Notes: generated from the sequence alone by a model not told the origin. A DNA stretch of 26,516 bases from Tectiglobus sp963922535 (GCA_963922535.1 CAWUIN010000036.1:1-26516), one strand, 5' to 3'; shown: positions 7,091 through 16,111, numbered from the stretch's first letter. Numbers and translations: made by a program.

Positions 7091-7873
7091 ATGACAAATG
7101 GCAAGAACGCGATTATTACAGGTTCCACCAGTGGTATCGGCTTGGGGATCGCGAAGAGTTTTGCTGCCGCCGGTATCAACGTCGTGCTCAATGGACTGGG
7201 TGATGCTGCAGAAATTGAGAAAACTCGTGCCTCGCTGGAAATGGACTGTCCGGCCAAAGTGCGATACCACGGCGCCGACATGAGTAAGCCTGCCGAAATC
7301 CGCGATCTCGCTGCCTACGCCAAAAGCGAATTCGGTCAGGTTGACATAGTTGTCAATAATGCCGGCATCCAGCACGTTGAGATCATCGAGGATTTTCTAG
7401 ACGAAAAATGGGACGCGATTATCGCGATCAATCTGTCCTCGGCATTTCACCTCATCAAGCACACCGTTAAAGAGATGCGGGAGCGCAAGTGGGGACGGAT
7501 CATTAACATTGCCTCCGCACACGGCCTCGTCGCCTCACCTTACAAATCTGCTTATGTCGCCGCCAAGCATGGTATCGTCGGCTTAACCAAAACCGTGGCG
7601 CTCAGTTATGCCGAGCATGGCGTTACAGTCAACGCCATCTGCCCCGGCTACGTCTTTACACCGCTTGTCGAAAAGCAAATTCCAGATCAGGCCAAGGCGC
7701 GCGGCATCAGCGAGGAAGAAGTCATACGTGACGTTTTACTTGCGGCGCAACATACCAAGCAGTTCGTCACCGTTGAGCAGCTTGGCGCCACGGCTTTATT
7801 TCTGTGTTCCGATGCGGCCGCCCAGATCACGGGGATTGCGTTGCCGGTCGATGGCGGTTGGACGGCCCACTAA
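7091..7873 (+). CDS. bdhA: 3-hydroxybutyrate dehydrogenase
   Basis: This 260-residue short-chain dehydrogenase converts (R)-3-hydroxybutyrate to acetoacetate with NAD+, a late step in using polyhydroxybutyrate. The N-terminal nucleotide motif is TGSTSGIG. NNAG is in the middle, the catalytic residues are S (NIASAHG) and Y-x3-K (SAYVAAKHG), and the C-terminus DGGWTAH is typical of bacterial BdhA. ATG 7091 follows AGGAG at 8 bases; an upstream in-frame ATG (7070) precedes the ribosome site and is rejected. The patatin gene follows 44 bases later and may be cotranscribed. Confidence 0.93.
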   Translation: MTNGKNAIITGSTSGIGLGIAKSFAAAGINVVLNGLGDAAEIEKTRASLEMDCPAKVRYHGADMSKPAEIRDLAAYAKSEFGQVDIVVNNAGIQHVEIIEDFLDEKWDAIIAINLSSAFHLIKHTVKEMRERKWGRIINIASAHGLVASPYKSAYVAAKHGIVGLTKTVALSYAEHGVTVNAICPGYVFTPLVEKQIPDQAKARGISEEEVIRDVLLAAQHTKQFVTVEQLGATALFLCSDAAAQITGIALPVDGGWTAH

Positions 7874-7917
7874 GGGCGCCCTAAGCTAGGTGTGAAGATC
7901 TGAGAGCCAAAACCGGA

Positions 7918-8955
7918 ATGAGACAACACGACAAGAATATAAATCTCGCCCTGCAGGGTGGCGGCGCCCACGGGGCATATACCTGGGGGGTGCTCGATCG
8001 CCTGCTCGAAGATGATCGTTTGTATATTGAGGCCATCAGTGGCACCAGCGCCGGTGCTATGAACGCCGTACTCGTGGCTGATGGTTTGATGCGCGGCGGC
8101 CCCCAGGGCGCCCGCGATGCTCTTTACAGTTTTTGGAAGGATGTTAGTGAAGCAGCCCGGTTCAGCCCGCTGCAGCGCACACCGCTTGATATGTATATGG
8201 GCAATTGGAATCTGAATAACTCACCATATTATCTGTTTTTTGACTTTCTCACGCGTCTGGCGTCGCCTTATGAATTGAACCCCTGCGATAAAAATCCGTT
8301 ACGCGACGTTCTCGAGAAGCATGTCGACTTTGATCTGGTCCGCTGCTGCAATAAGACCGAGCTGTTTATTTCTGCTACCAACGTCGAGACTGGCAGGGTC
8401 AAGGTATTTGACCGTCGGGAATTGACCTGTGACATGGTAATGGCTTCGGCTTGCCTGCCGTTCCTGTTCAAGGCGGTTGAGATCGACGGCGTACCTTATT
8501 GGGATGGCGGCTACATGGGAAATCCAGTGCTGTTTCCATTTTTCGCAGATCACCAGACCTGTGATGTTGTCATCGTACAGATTAATCCAATTGAGCGCAA
8601 AGGAATCCCGAAAACGGCGCGCGAGATCCTCGACCGGGTTAACGAGATCAGCTTCAACGGCAGTCTGCTCAAGGAATTGCGCACTATCGATTTTGTGCGC
8701 CGGTTGCTCGATGAGGGCAAGCTTGACAGGAAAAATTTCGCCAGGGTGCACGTCCACATCATCGAAGCGCAGGAGGAGATGAGCAGACTTGGAGCTTCAA
8801 GCAAGCTCAACGCAGAGTGGGCGTTCCTGCGTCATCTGTTTGAAGTTGGACGAAAATCGGCGGATTCCTGGCTGACGCAGAATTACAACAATGTCGGTCG
8901 CTGCTCGAGCGTCGATCTCAGGGCGATGTTCAAGGGCATCGGCGCTGCGACCTGA
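7918..8955 (+). CDS. Patatin-like phospholipase/acyl hydrolase
   Basis: The 345-residue product has the patatin features: oxyanion-hole motif GGGAHGAY near residue 15, nucleophile motif GTSAG near residue 41, and the catalytic Asp in DGGYMGNP near residue 198. Members cleave acyl esters of lipids. No signal peptide is present, so it is probably cytoplasmic or peripheral. Its position behind bdhA, also seen in other alphaproteobacteria as far as I recall, suggests a role in lipid or polyester turnover; this is inference. ATG 7918 has only a weak ribosome site. Confidence 0.88.
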   Translation: MRQHDKNINLALQGGGAHGAYTWGVLDRLLEDDRLYIEAISGTSAGAMNAVLVADGLMRGGPQGARDALYSFWKDVSEAARFSPLQRTPLDMYMGNWNLNNSPYYLFFDFLTRLASPYELNPCDKNPLRDVLEKHVDFDLVRCCNKTELFISATNVETGRVKVFDRRELTCDMVMASACLPFLFKAVEIDGVPYWDGGYMGNPVLFPFFADHQTCDVVIVQINPIERKGIPKTAREILDRVNEISFNGSLLKELRTIDFVRRLLDEGKLDRKNFARVHVHIIEAQEEMSRLGASSKLNAEWAFLRHLFEVGRKSADSWLTQNYNNVGRCSSVDLRAMFKGIGAAT

Positions 8956-9265
8956 CTGGCGGGCTGTTTTCTTATCAATTTTAATCCAGCCAGCTTGCTT
9001 GCTTGATTGATCGATCTGAGATGAAAGTGATGTCTGCAAATGCCTTGAAACCAGTGCCTAAAAATTCACCGCTGCAGGTGACACGCACTGCTGCTGCACC
9101 CTGGCTCACGTTTAGGCGTTCGCGTGCCGGCAGGAAAATTCGCAGACTTTATCGATTTGAACAATGCCGTGGCAGTTTACCGACGTTACAAAAAATGCAA
9201 AACATACAAAAGACGATTACTTATATCATATCAGCACACAGTCTGGCAGCGATTAGGAGCGTGAC
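8956..9265. other. 310-base gap between the patatin and YIP1 genes
   Basis: No supported gene. A 90-codon TTG-started frame runs through it, but its composition is unremarkable and it overlaps the next start. The gap ends with the AGGAG ribosome site (9255-9259) of the YIP1 gene. No terminator with a T-run was found. Confidence 0.4.
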
Positions 9266-9946
9266 GTGTTATTGACCTGGTTCACAGAGCGCTTTCTTGT
9301 CGGCACATTCTTTCGCGACGCGTTCATGATTGTGGTTGCGCCTGGCCGCCTGATCCAGAGCCTTGAACTGGATGATCAGTCCGATTTCAACAGAGCGATG
9401 GATTTTATCTGGAACAGCATTAAGTATTCGATCGTCATCTCATTGATTGCATCGATGTTTTCTATGATCAGCCTGAGCGAGGCCGTTTGGTACGGTATCC
9501 GGATTTTAAATTTCCTGCTTGCCGGAATGCTGATCTGTATTGTGTTACCCCGGCTCGGTGCGGCGCACCTCAAGCTGAGCGACATTCTGCACATTTTTGC
9601 CTATCCCGCCGGCGTCATGATAATTGCTTCCTCGACCGTCTTCACAGGTTTGTTTTTGTCTATTTATCTGCGCGGGGAAGCGAAGGAGGCAGATGATGTT
9701 ACGCCTGGATATGCGCTTGACCAATTGCTGGATTTGAGCGCGCCGAATAATTACGTACTTTTGATTTTGCCAGTGATCGCAACTTTATGCGCTGTATTTT
9801 TTGCCCGCAGCCTCAGCATTAAACGCGATGTGGCAATGTGGAAGTCGTTTCTTGCACTGGCCATCACAATCCCGATCATAATGTTTCTGACAACTGCAAT
9901 TTTGCTCCTTGAACTCGCATTGCTGGACCTGCACTTCACCCTCTAA
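9266..9946 (+). CDS. YIP1-family integral membrane protein
   Basis: The 226-residue protein has five hydrophobic segments: about 47-70, 76-97, 108-135, 160-180 and 192-218. It has the length and N-terminal pattern (FFRDAFMIVVAPGRLIQSL) of bacterial YIP1/DUF1282 proteins. Function is unknown. The GTG start at 9266 is fixed by AGGAG six bases upstream. It converges on the SGNH gene across 53 bases with no clear terminator. Confidence 0.7.
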   Translation: MLLTWFTERFLVGTFFRDAFMIVVAPGRLIQSLELDDQSDFNRAMDFIWNSIKYSIVISLIASMFSMISLSEAVWYGIRILNFLLAGMLICIVLPRLGAAHLKLSDILHIFAYPAGVMIIASSTVFTGLFLSIYLRGEAKEADDVTPGYALDQLLDLSAPNNYVLLILPVIATLCAVFFARSLSIKRDVAMWKSFLALAITIPIIMFLTTAILLLELALLDLHFTL

Positions 9947-9999
9947 AACGCTGACAGCAAAAGAACTGATCGGTCTAACCCGTAAAAAATCCCACCATC

Positions 10000-11892
10000 C
10001 TATTTCTTCAAATTATTACCGCTGTAGCGCTCCAGCAAATAGCGCGCCTTCGTAGCAACTGAATCGGCGATGGCCGCCTGGCCTTCTGCGGTTGGATGGA
10101 ATGCGCCGGAGTAGGTCGCAGCCAGCAGTAACTGCATCCAGCGCAAGCCATCCGCGCGCAGTACGCTATCCAGCAAACTGCCGGTAACATGAAAATTGGC
10201 GGTCATGAATGCATCGTTGGGCGTGCGGAACCAGCGCTGGCGTTGCATATAAGGCCGGTAATCGGCAGGATTGTAAGGATGCCACCCGTCAGAATGCCAG
10301 CGCGGCAGGCGTAGATCATTGGCAGGTGTTGGGTTGGCAATTTGAAATCCGGCGCATAGGCTGTGCGATAGAAAAACCTTCCAGTGATGCTTGGCAAACG
10401 TCCAGCCGCGATTTTTGGCGTGACCCTCCATGACTTTAAACAGCTTTTGTGAAACATCTTCTCCATCCTTAGCGCGGCTTGAATTAAGCGAGAATGCAGG
10501 CAGGACGTCCATGCCGATTCCACCGTCCGGGCACAATGAACGGCCATCCTGTTGCAACGCCAGCGGCGGATAGGCTGTTAGGATGATGCGGTCACTCTCG
10601 TTCCATGGCACATGCAATATGTTATGAAATGCACGGTGCAACGCTTTGTAACGATAGTCGAGATTTTTCAGAGGTTCTTCTATATCTTCTTTATCGTAGA
10701 CTTGACCAAACCAGCCACCCAATTGTTTAAGCGTGGATTGATCGCGCAAAACGGCGTTCGCAACAAGACGGGCAAACCCAATATCGTTGCCGCCGATCGA
10801 CACCAGGATCAGGTCGATCTTACGGGCAAACTCGCGCTCGCATTTGTGCAGCCTGACAGATCCCTTGAGATCAGTAATTTTGCCGCCGATATGATAGGCT
10901 TCAGGATAATCCTTGAGGGGGACGTCACGCTCACCACACTGGGCCCTGGCCACGGCAGAGATTTGTGACACATCCGGTGGGTGCTCCACCCACTCGTTTC
11001 CCTTGTAGCGCAGAAATAACCCTGCCGTGATTTCTGCGCCTGAACAGGCAAAGCCTAAAAACGTGACAGCGCGATGCGGATCCTCGATCCCCAGTTGCAG
11101 AGCCACGCGCAGCTGATGCGAATAAAGCGAGCGATGGCAGGCCTGATCAAGCCAGCGGGCATTATTTTTGATAAAGATCTCATCGCCGATCTCCTGCCAA
11201 TCGCCGACCCGTGCAGGATAACCGGTAAGATTAACGCCTTCCGATGACAAACCATAATCAGCGCTACGCTGGCGTGAAAAGCGTACCGGCACATCTGGAT
11301 TGCCTTCGCCTGAGCCAAAGCTGTCGCCTAAGCCAACGATTAGAATATCCTGCACCACAATGCGGTCCCGTGCGATGGACCGCCCGTCAAGTTCGACCGT
11401 GACATCGGCGCCACGCGGATAGGGAATCTCCAGTACCAGGATCTCATTACAAGGATGCGAAACGGCAACGCCGCGTTCACGGTCGCGGGCACGCGGGGCC
11501 GTCAGCCACAGGCAGGCTTCGCCGGCTAATTCAGCAAGGTCCTCCAGCCATACTTCAACGCGATGATGGCGTGGTTGGACGTAGTTTTCCAATTCACGCG
11601 GGCAGCGGTAACGGTTTGTCTTCGCATCCCAGCAAATTTTGCCGCTGAGTGCGGCAGCCCAGCCATCGGGATGGCGGCTTGCCAGGTAGCGCTCTGCGTT
11701 AAGAATCGGCTGGCCGCGCTGCTCGGGAGGCAGAGCCTCGTAGGTCGCCCGATGGCGATTGGTATCGGCCGGATCGCTGAACAAGCGGAACGGGTTTTCA
11801 ACGCGCCAGTGAACAGTCGGGTTTGCTGAGGTGGGCACGGCTGTGAGCGCTATGATCAGCGGCAGTAATAAGCAAAGCCATATGCGTTGCAT
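10000..11892 (-). CDS. Secreted SGNH/GDSL-type hydrolase, large form
   Basis: From ATG 11892 the product is 630 residues. It begins with a signal peptide (MQRIWLCLLLPLIIALTAVP) with likely cleavage after TSA. The frame extends 23 codons further upstream, but ATG 11892 has a GGAAAGG site and gives the signal peptide at the N-terminus. SGNH blocks are visible: GLGDSFGSGEG with nucleophile S191, SIGGNDIGF with N369, and FHPT with H599. About 180 residues precede the catalytic domain and include several cysteines. It is probably a periplasmic or exported esterase; the substrate is unknown. It is the last gene of the minus-strand run, 50 bases after the squalene-synthase-like gene. Confidence 0.8.
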   Translation of the reverse strand: MQRIWLCLLLPLIIALTAVPTSANPTVHWRVENPFRLFSDPADTNRHRATYEALPPEQRGQPILNAERYLASRHPDGWAAALSGKICWDAKTNRYRCPRELENYVQPRHHRVEVWLEDLAELAGEACLWLTAPRARDRERGVAVSHPCNEILVLEIPYPRGADVTVELDGRSIARDRIVVQDILIVGLGDSFGSGEGNPDVPVRFSRQRSADYGLSSEGVNLTGYPARVGDWQEIGDEIFIKNNARWLDQACHRSLYSHQLRVALQLGIEDPHRAVTFLGFACSGAEITAGLFLRYKGNEWVEHPPDVSQISAVARAQCGERDVPLKDYPEAYHIGGKITDLKGSVRLHKCEREFARKIDLILVSIGGNDIGFARLVANAVLRDQSTLKQLGGWFGQVYDKEDIEEPLKNLDYRYKALHRAFHNILHVPWNESDRIILTAYPPLALQQDGRSLCPDGGIGMDVLPAFSLNSSRAKDGEDVSQKLFKVMEGHAKNRGWTFAKHHWKVFLSHSLCAGFQIANPTPANDLRLPRWHSDGWHPYNPADYRPYMQRQRWFRTPNDAFMTANFHVTGSLLDSVLRADGLRWMQLLLAATYSGAFHPTAEGQAAIADSVATKARYLLERYSGNNLKK

Positions 11893-11942
11893 GACGTGTA
11901 CCTTTCCAACTGGCAGGCCGCCCGCAAAAGTTTCAGCCGCGG

Positions 11943-12794
11943 CTAGGTTGTGCCCCTCCAATGCGCACGCAGCATACGCCAGGCACGGGCAAAACGCGAC
12001 GGCTCCACATCGAATGCTTTTGCGGCATCAAGGTGGCGGTCGGCCAGAGCTAAATACATGCCTGTTAATGCAACAGGCAGCAATGCTGCACGTGCTGTGC
12101 GCGGCACATTTTGAAAATTCTGCCGGTATGATGCAAAATCAGCATACGCAGATTGGGAAAGTTCCTTCCCGATAAGATTGACCTGTTCCGGAGCCACACC
12201 TTCACCGGGTGCAACAGCATACCGTTGAGCGATATCGGCCGGGATAAGAAATTGGCGCTCGTTAAAACGCAAGGGTAGCTGCGCAACCGTTCGCGCAAGT
12301 CCATAGGCCTGAGCGCCGGATGCAATGACCGCCTGCATTTCAACAGTTGGATGGACAAGAACCCGTGTTGCCAGATCGAACAGAGTGCCGTCGCGCTGAA
12401 CAAAATGATTTTTGAGCACCACAAGATCTGGGAGCAGGTCTGAATACAGTTCAATCTCCTGCGCGTCGAGATAATCGAGAAACCGCTGTTGCGGAAGGCG
12501 ATGGCGTTGCATCGTGCTGCGCAGTAAGTCGGCAAGTGGATTGCCGGTTGTTGTCGCCGTGTCGGGGGAGATTACATCGCGCCACCATTGCAGGCGGATG
12601 GCAGCAATCGACGGTTCGCTGACCGTCGCAAGAATGCGATCAACGTCGCCGGCGAAAGCCGCGATAACGATCAGATCATCCCTGGTATCGCGTGGTGCAA
12701 GCGTTGCCGCAATGTAACGATCATATTGCCAGACACGTGCTGAAGAGACGATTTCATTCCACGCAGCCTTCTGCACACTCTTGTCCACTTTCAT
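11943..12794 (-). CDS. Squalene/phytoene-synthase-fold protein, NDUFAF6-like
   Basis: The 283-residue protein has the isoprenoid-synthase all-helical pattern (RYIAATLAPR near the N-terminus, AIRLQWWRDVI near residue 70). It lacks the clear DxxxD pairs of true squalene or phytoene synthases. The alphaproteobacterial branch of this shape is related to NDUFAF6 (C8orf38), a mitochondrial complex I assembly factor. Its ATG overlaps the TGA of the gene before it (ATGA), so the two are translationally coupled. That partner is NDUFAF3-like, which strengthens a complex I assembly reading over a carotenoid or hopanoid one. Confidence 0.75.
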   Translation of the reverse strand: MKVDKSVQKAAWNEIVSSARVWQYDRYIAATLAPRDTRDDLIVIAAFAGDVDRILATVSEPSIAAIRLQWWRDVISPDTATTTGNPLADLLRSTMQRHRLPQQRFLDYLDAQEIELYSDLLPDLVVLKNHFVQRDGTLFDLATRVLVHPTVEMQAVIASGAQAYGLARTVAQLPLRFNERQFLIPADIAQRYAVAPGEGVAPEQVNLIGKELSQSAYADFASYRQNFQNVPRTARAALLPVALTGMYLALADRHLDAAKAFDVEPSRFARAWRMLRAHWRGTT

Positions 12795-13168
12795 TCCACC
12801 GCGATCAGAGCAGCAGCAACCGGGCGACCTTCGCCCAGCAGAATATTGTACGTGCGGCACGCCGCACCCGTACTCATCGCTTCAAGGCCAATGGATGCCT
12901 GAACAAACGCTGAGGAGATCTCGGGCGAAGGGAAAATTTGCGTATTGCCTGTGCCAAATATCAGGAATTCTGGCGGTTTCAATGCGCCCAGCACCTGCTG
13001 CAGGTCATTCAATGTTGCTTCGGTGCCGGCTGCAACTGACCAGGCATAGATGCCCGATGGCAGGCAGAGTATGGAGCCGCGATGGCTCATGTCGGCAAAG
13101 CGGAATCCGCCTTTACCGTAAGCATCGATGGGCGCCGATCCTGGATAGAAAGCGACGGTATTATCCAT
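12791..13168 (-). CDS. Mth938-domain protein, NDUFAF3-like
   Basis: The 125-residue soluble protein has the Mth938 fold signature, with LKPPEFLIFGTGN in the middle and the C-terminal half EAMSTGAACRTYNILLGEGR. It is complete for the family. Human NDUFAF3 (C3orf60) belongs to the same family, and its bacterial homologues commonly lie next to secD/secF, as here. ATG 13168 is preceded by a G-rich ribosome site. The gene is separated from secF by 140 bases that are mostly repeat copy B. Confidence 0.82.
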   Translation of the reverse strand: MDNTVAFYPGSAPIDAYGKGGFRFADMSHRGSILCLPSGIYAWSVAAGTEATLNDLQQVLGALKPPEFLIFGTGNTQIFPSPEISSAFVQASIGLEAMSTGAACRTYNILLGEGRPVAAALIAVE

Positions 13169-13208
13169 CTCCCATCCCTTTCCCGAATTTTATTCTGCAA
13201 GACTGTTT

Positions 13209-13311
13209 AGGGTTCCCAGCAAAATAAACGCTTCAATTTAGTGAGAAATAGCCCGCAATATGCGGCTTTGGCTTACGAAAATTGAAGCGTTTATTTTGCT
13301 GGGCGTCCTTA
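13209..13311. repeat. Dispersed 100-bp palindromic element, copy B (best preserved)
   Basis: A perfect 25-bp inverted repeat pairs 13215-13239 (CCCAGCAAAATAAACGCTT...) with 13279-13303, around a 39-base core. The copy runs from AGGG to TCCTTA. On the minus strand its last three bases are the TAA stop of secF (13309-13311). It lies inside the presumed secF to Mth938 transcript and would fold into a strong hairpin there. Confidence 0.9.
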
Positions 13312-14262
13312 GCCAGCCTTTGCCGGTGCACCGCGCGCAATACCGGACCAGTCCCGTTTGATCCCCAGTCGTGCCAGTAGCGGGGCCGCGACAAAAATAG
13401 ACGAGTAGGTGCCGATGATCACACCGAACACCATGGCGAAGCTGAAATTGCGGATCACCTCACCGCCGAGGACGTAGAGCGCCAGCAGAACCACTAACGT
13501 CGTCAAACTGGTCATCAATGTGCGTGCAAGCGTCTGGTTGATCGACATATTAAGCAGTTGGGGAAGTTCCATTTTCTTGTACTTCCGCAGGTTCTCGCGT
13601 ATCCTGTCCGATACGACCACGGTATCATTAACCGAATAACCAAGAATGGTCAGCAGAGCTGCGACGGTTGACAGGTCGAACTCAAGCTGCAGCAGCGAGA
13701 AGACACCGATCGTAATGATAACGTCGTGGATCAGCGCAACCACGGCGCCAATCGCGAACTGCCATTCGAAGCGGAACCAGACATAACAAATAATTGCAAT
13801 AATTGAGCAAAGTACCGCAATTAATCCCGTTGTGCGCAGTTCACTTGAAACCGTCGGGCCGACAACTTCCTTACGTCGTTCTTCATAGCCGTCGCCAATG
13901 GCGGACAATACTTTTGCAAGCGCATCCTGCTGGGCCTCATCGCCCCCCTTCTGTTGCTCAACCCGGATTAGCACATCGCGGTCCGAGCCAAACGCCTGAA
14001 TCTGGACGCTGCCAAGGCCGAGAGCGCCAACCGCATTGCGCAGTGCACCAATATCCGCGGGCCCCTGCTTTGATCGCACTTCAATCATCGAGCCGCCTTT
14101 GAAATCGACGCCGTAGTTCAAGCCAAACGATGCCCACAAAGCGATCGAAAGGATGATTGCCGCAATAGAGCCAATCAGACAGGGCTGGGAGAATGCCATG
14201 AACTGAATTTCTTCTTTCGACTCGAACAGTTTGTGTCCCTTGATATGTGGTATGACTGACAT
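13309..14262 (-). CDS. secF: Protein translocase subunit SecF
   Basis: This 317-residue inner-membrane protein has six expected membrane segments. It carries the SecF signature GVDFKGGSMIEV near the N-terminus and the C-terminal block GYSVNDTVVVSDRIREN. With SecD and YajC it helps SecYEG pull proteins across the membrane using the proton gradient. ATG 14262 follows AGGA at 9 bases. It is a separate gene 59 bases behind secD. The stop codon is shared with the end of repeat copy B. Confidence 0.95.
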   Translation of the reverse strand: MSVIPHIKGHKLFESKEEIQFMAFSQPCLIGSIAAIILSIALWASFGLNYGVDFKGGSMIEVRSKQGPADIGALRNAVGALGLGSVQIQAFGSDRDVLIRVEQQKGGDEAQQDALAKVLSAIGDGYEERRKEVVGPTVSSELRTTGLIAVLCSIIAIICYVWFRFEWQFAIGAVVALIHDVIITIGVFSLLQLEFDLSTVAALLTILGYSVNDTVVVSDRIRENLRKYKKMELPQLLNMSINQTLARTLMTSLTTLVVLLALYVLGGEVIRNFSFAMVFGVIIGTYSSIFVAAPLLARLGIKRDWSGIARGAPAKAG

Positions 14263-14321
14263 CGCTCGGTCCTATCGCCGCCGTATATGAAAATGCTTTT
14301 CGGTATTTGCATTATTCCCGC

Positions 14322-15944
14322 TCATATCGGCACGTCAACATTTCGCGATTTTTTACGCTCCATTTGCAACCACAGCGCAATCATCATGCGCACAACAAAG
14401 ACTGCCGTGAAAATAGAGGTAAAAATACCGATTGAAAGCGTGACTGCAAAACCGCGAATTGGTCCCGAACCAAGCCAGAACATAATAATAGCCGCTGCAA
14501 AAGTGGTCAGCTGACTGTCGAAGATTGTCTCCATGGCCCGCCCGAAACCAACATCAATGGCAGAGACCGCTGTCTTGCCGCCTTTTAATTCTTCGCGGAT
14601 ACGCTCATAGATCAGAACATTTGCGTCAACGGCCATGCCGATTGTCAGGATAAGGCCTGCGATACCGGGCAAAGTCAGAACAAACCCGATCGTTGACATG
14701 AGCGCAACAATCAAAAGGCCATTGATAATGAGGCCGAGAACGGCAAAGAAGCCAAACGTCCCATAAATCCAGATAGTGAGAATGATCGTGGCTGTCACAC
14801 CCACTACACCGGCCAGCATGCCCGAGGCAATGCTGTCAGCCCCGAGTGACGGCCCGACCGTGCGTTCTTCTGCAACCTTGAGATCAGTCGGTAGCGCCCC
14901 TGAGCGCAGCTGAATGGCAAGATCATTCGCAGCCTTGACCGAAAAACCACCGGAAATCTGTCCCGAACCACCAAGAATCGGCTCACGCACGACTGGAGCG
15001 GACAGCACCTGGCCATCAAGCACAATAGCAAACGGTCGGTTGACGTTTTCAGAGGTGAACTTGGCAAAGGCGCGTGCGCCTTCTTGGTTGAAAGTAAAAC
15101 TTATGATCGGCTCATTGGTGCGCTGGTCAAATCCTTGCGCGGCGCTTTTCAGTTGATCTCCACGCACAACTGGTATTTCTCTCAGAAAGTAGAAAGCGCC
15201 AGCCTCGTCGGAGGTTTCCGCGGCTGGGAAGGATTTATATTCGCCACGGGCTGGGGACGCTTCGCTTGAAATCCCTTCCGTCGGATGAACGGAATGGAAC
15301 GTCAGTTTCGCCGTCTTACCAATCAGCTCTTTCAGGGATTGAGTGTCTTCAACCCCCGGGACCTGCACAAGGATGCGGTTGGAACCTTGACGCGTAATGA
15401 TCGGTTCGGCCGTACCGTAAGCGTCGACGCGCCGGCGCACGGTTTCAATGGCGCCGCTCATGGCTTCGCCAATGCGCTGCTGAACGCCCGCATCGTTAAT
15501 CAGAATATGAATGACCTGATCACTAATCTGCGTAACAGTTAAATCACGTTCGTCACTGCCGGCGAATATGCCCAGGTTCACTGGCTGCGCTAACTGGCGC
15601 AGAGTTTCCAGAGCCTTGGGCATGTCGGCCGGATTTGCAAGACGTGTCTGCACACCGTTTGCAATGCGGCCGGTAATTCCGCCTATTTTGTTTTCAATCA
15701 GGCGCTGGCGCACATCGCCGCGCAGATTACGGATCATGTTCGCGCGCAGTTCATCAACATCCATATCATAAAGAAGATGTGCGCCACCACGCAGATCGAG
15801 GCCAAGAGAAAGCTGGTTATTCGGGACCCAACTCGGCCAGGATTTAACGGTTTCCGTCGAAAAAAAATTCGGCACTGCGAAAATGATGGCAGCCACGCAA
15901 ATCGCGCTGATTGTAATGATTTTCGCTGGAGAAAAGTACAGCAT
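14322..15944 (-). CDS. secD: Protein translocase subunit SecD
   Basis: The 540-residue protein has an N-terminal membrane helix (about 8-28), then the motif LGLDLRGGAHLLYDMD, a periplasmic P1 region, and a five-helix C-terminal domain with GMAVDANVLIYERIREEL. It is full length for the family. It precedes secF by 59 bases. The 243-base gap to yajC could carry its own promoter and contains a possible leader hairpin (16070-16111). The ribosome site before ATG 15944 is weak. Confidence 0.95.
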   Translation of the reverse strand: MLYFSPAKIITISAICVAAIIFAVPNFFSTETVKSWPSWVPNNQLSLGLDLRGGAHLLYDMDVDELRANMIRNLRGDVRQRLIENKIGGITGRIANGVQTRLANPADMPKALETLRQLAQPVNLGIFAGSDERDLTVTQISDQVIHILINDAGVQQRIGEAMSGAIETVRRRVDAYGTAEPIITRQGSNRILVQVPGVEDTQSLKELIGKTAKLTFHSVHPTEGISSEASPARGEYKSFPAAETSDEAGAFYFLREIPVVRGDQLKSAAQGFDQRTNEPIISFTFNQEGARAFAKFTSENVNRPFAIVLDGQVLSAPVVREPILGGSGQISGGFSVKAANDLAIQLRSGALPTDLKVAEERTVGPSLGADSIASGMLAGVVGVTATIILTIWIYGTFGFFAVLGLIINGLLIVALMSTIGFVLTLPGIAGLILTIGMAVDANVLIYERIREELKGGKTAVSAIDVGFGRAMETIFDSQLTTFAAAIIMFWLGSGPIRGFAVTLSIGIFTSIFTAVFVVRMMIALWLQMERKKSRNVDVPI

Positions 15945-16069
15945 ATAAAAATTCTTTCGTTTTACCGGAAGAGATTACTTTATCTTGTAAATATCTGAAA
16001 GAGCATGCAGAAAATTCTTCTACGCATTCCCGTAGCAACAGAGGTGGTGCAAATTGATGACACGACCTA

Positions 16070-16111
16070 ACAGGCACTTTATCAGTTATTTGCACTGATT
16101 GCAGAGCCTGT
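16070..16111 (-). other. Possible structured leader ahead of secD
   Basis: Outer arms ACAGGC (16070-16075) and GCCTGT (16106-16111) enclose inner arms ATCAGT (16081-16086) and ACTGAT (16094-16099). A competing pair, GTGCAAAT (16047-16054) and ATTTGCAC (16088-16095), cannot form at the same time. It lies in the yajC-secD gap, upstream of secD on the minus strand. A role in regulation is only a guess. Confidence 0.3.

Noticed and set aside
9003..9275. 90-codon TTG-started frame between the patatin and YIP1 genes
   Set aside because: No recognisable motif and no ribosome site; it overlaps the well-supported GTG start at 9266.
11943..12794. Carotenoid or hopanoid synthesis gene
   Set aside because: Clear DxxxD catalytic pairs are not visible and no other isoprenoid genes are nearby; NDUFAF6-like assignment fits the coupled neighbour.
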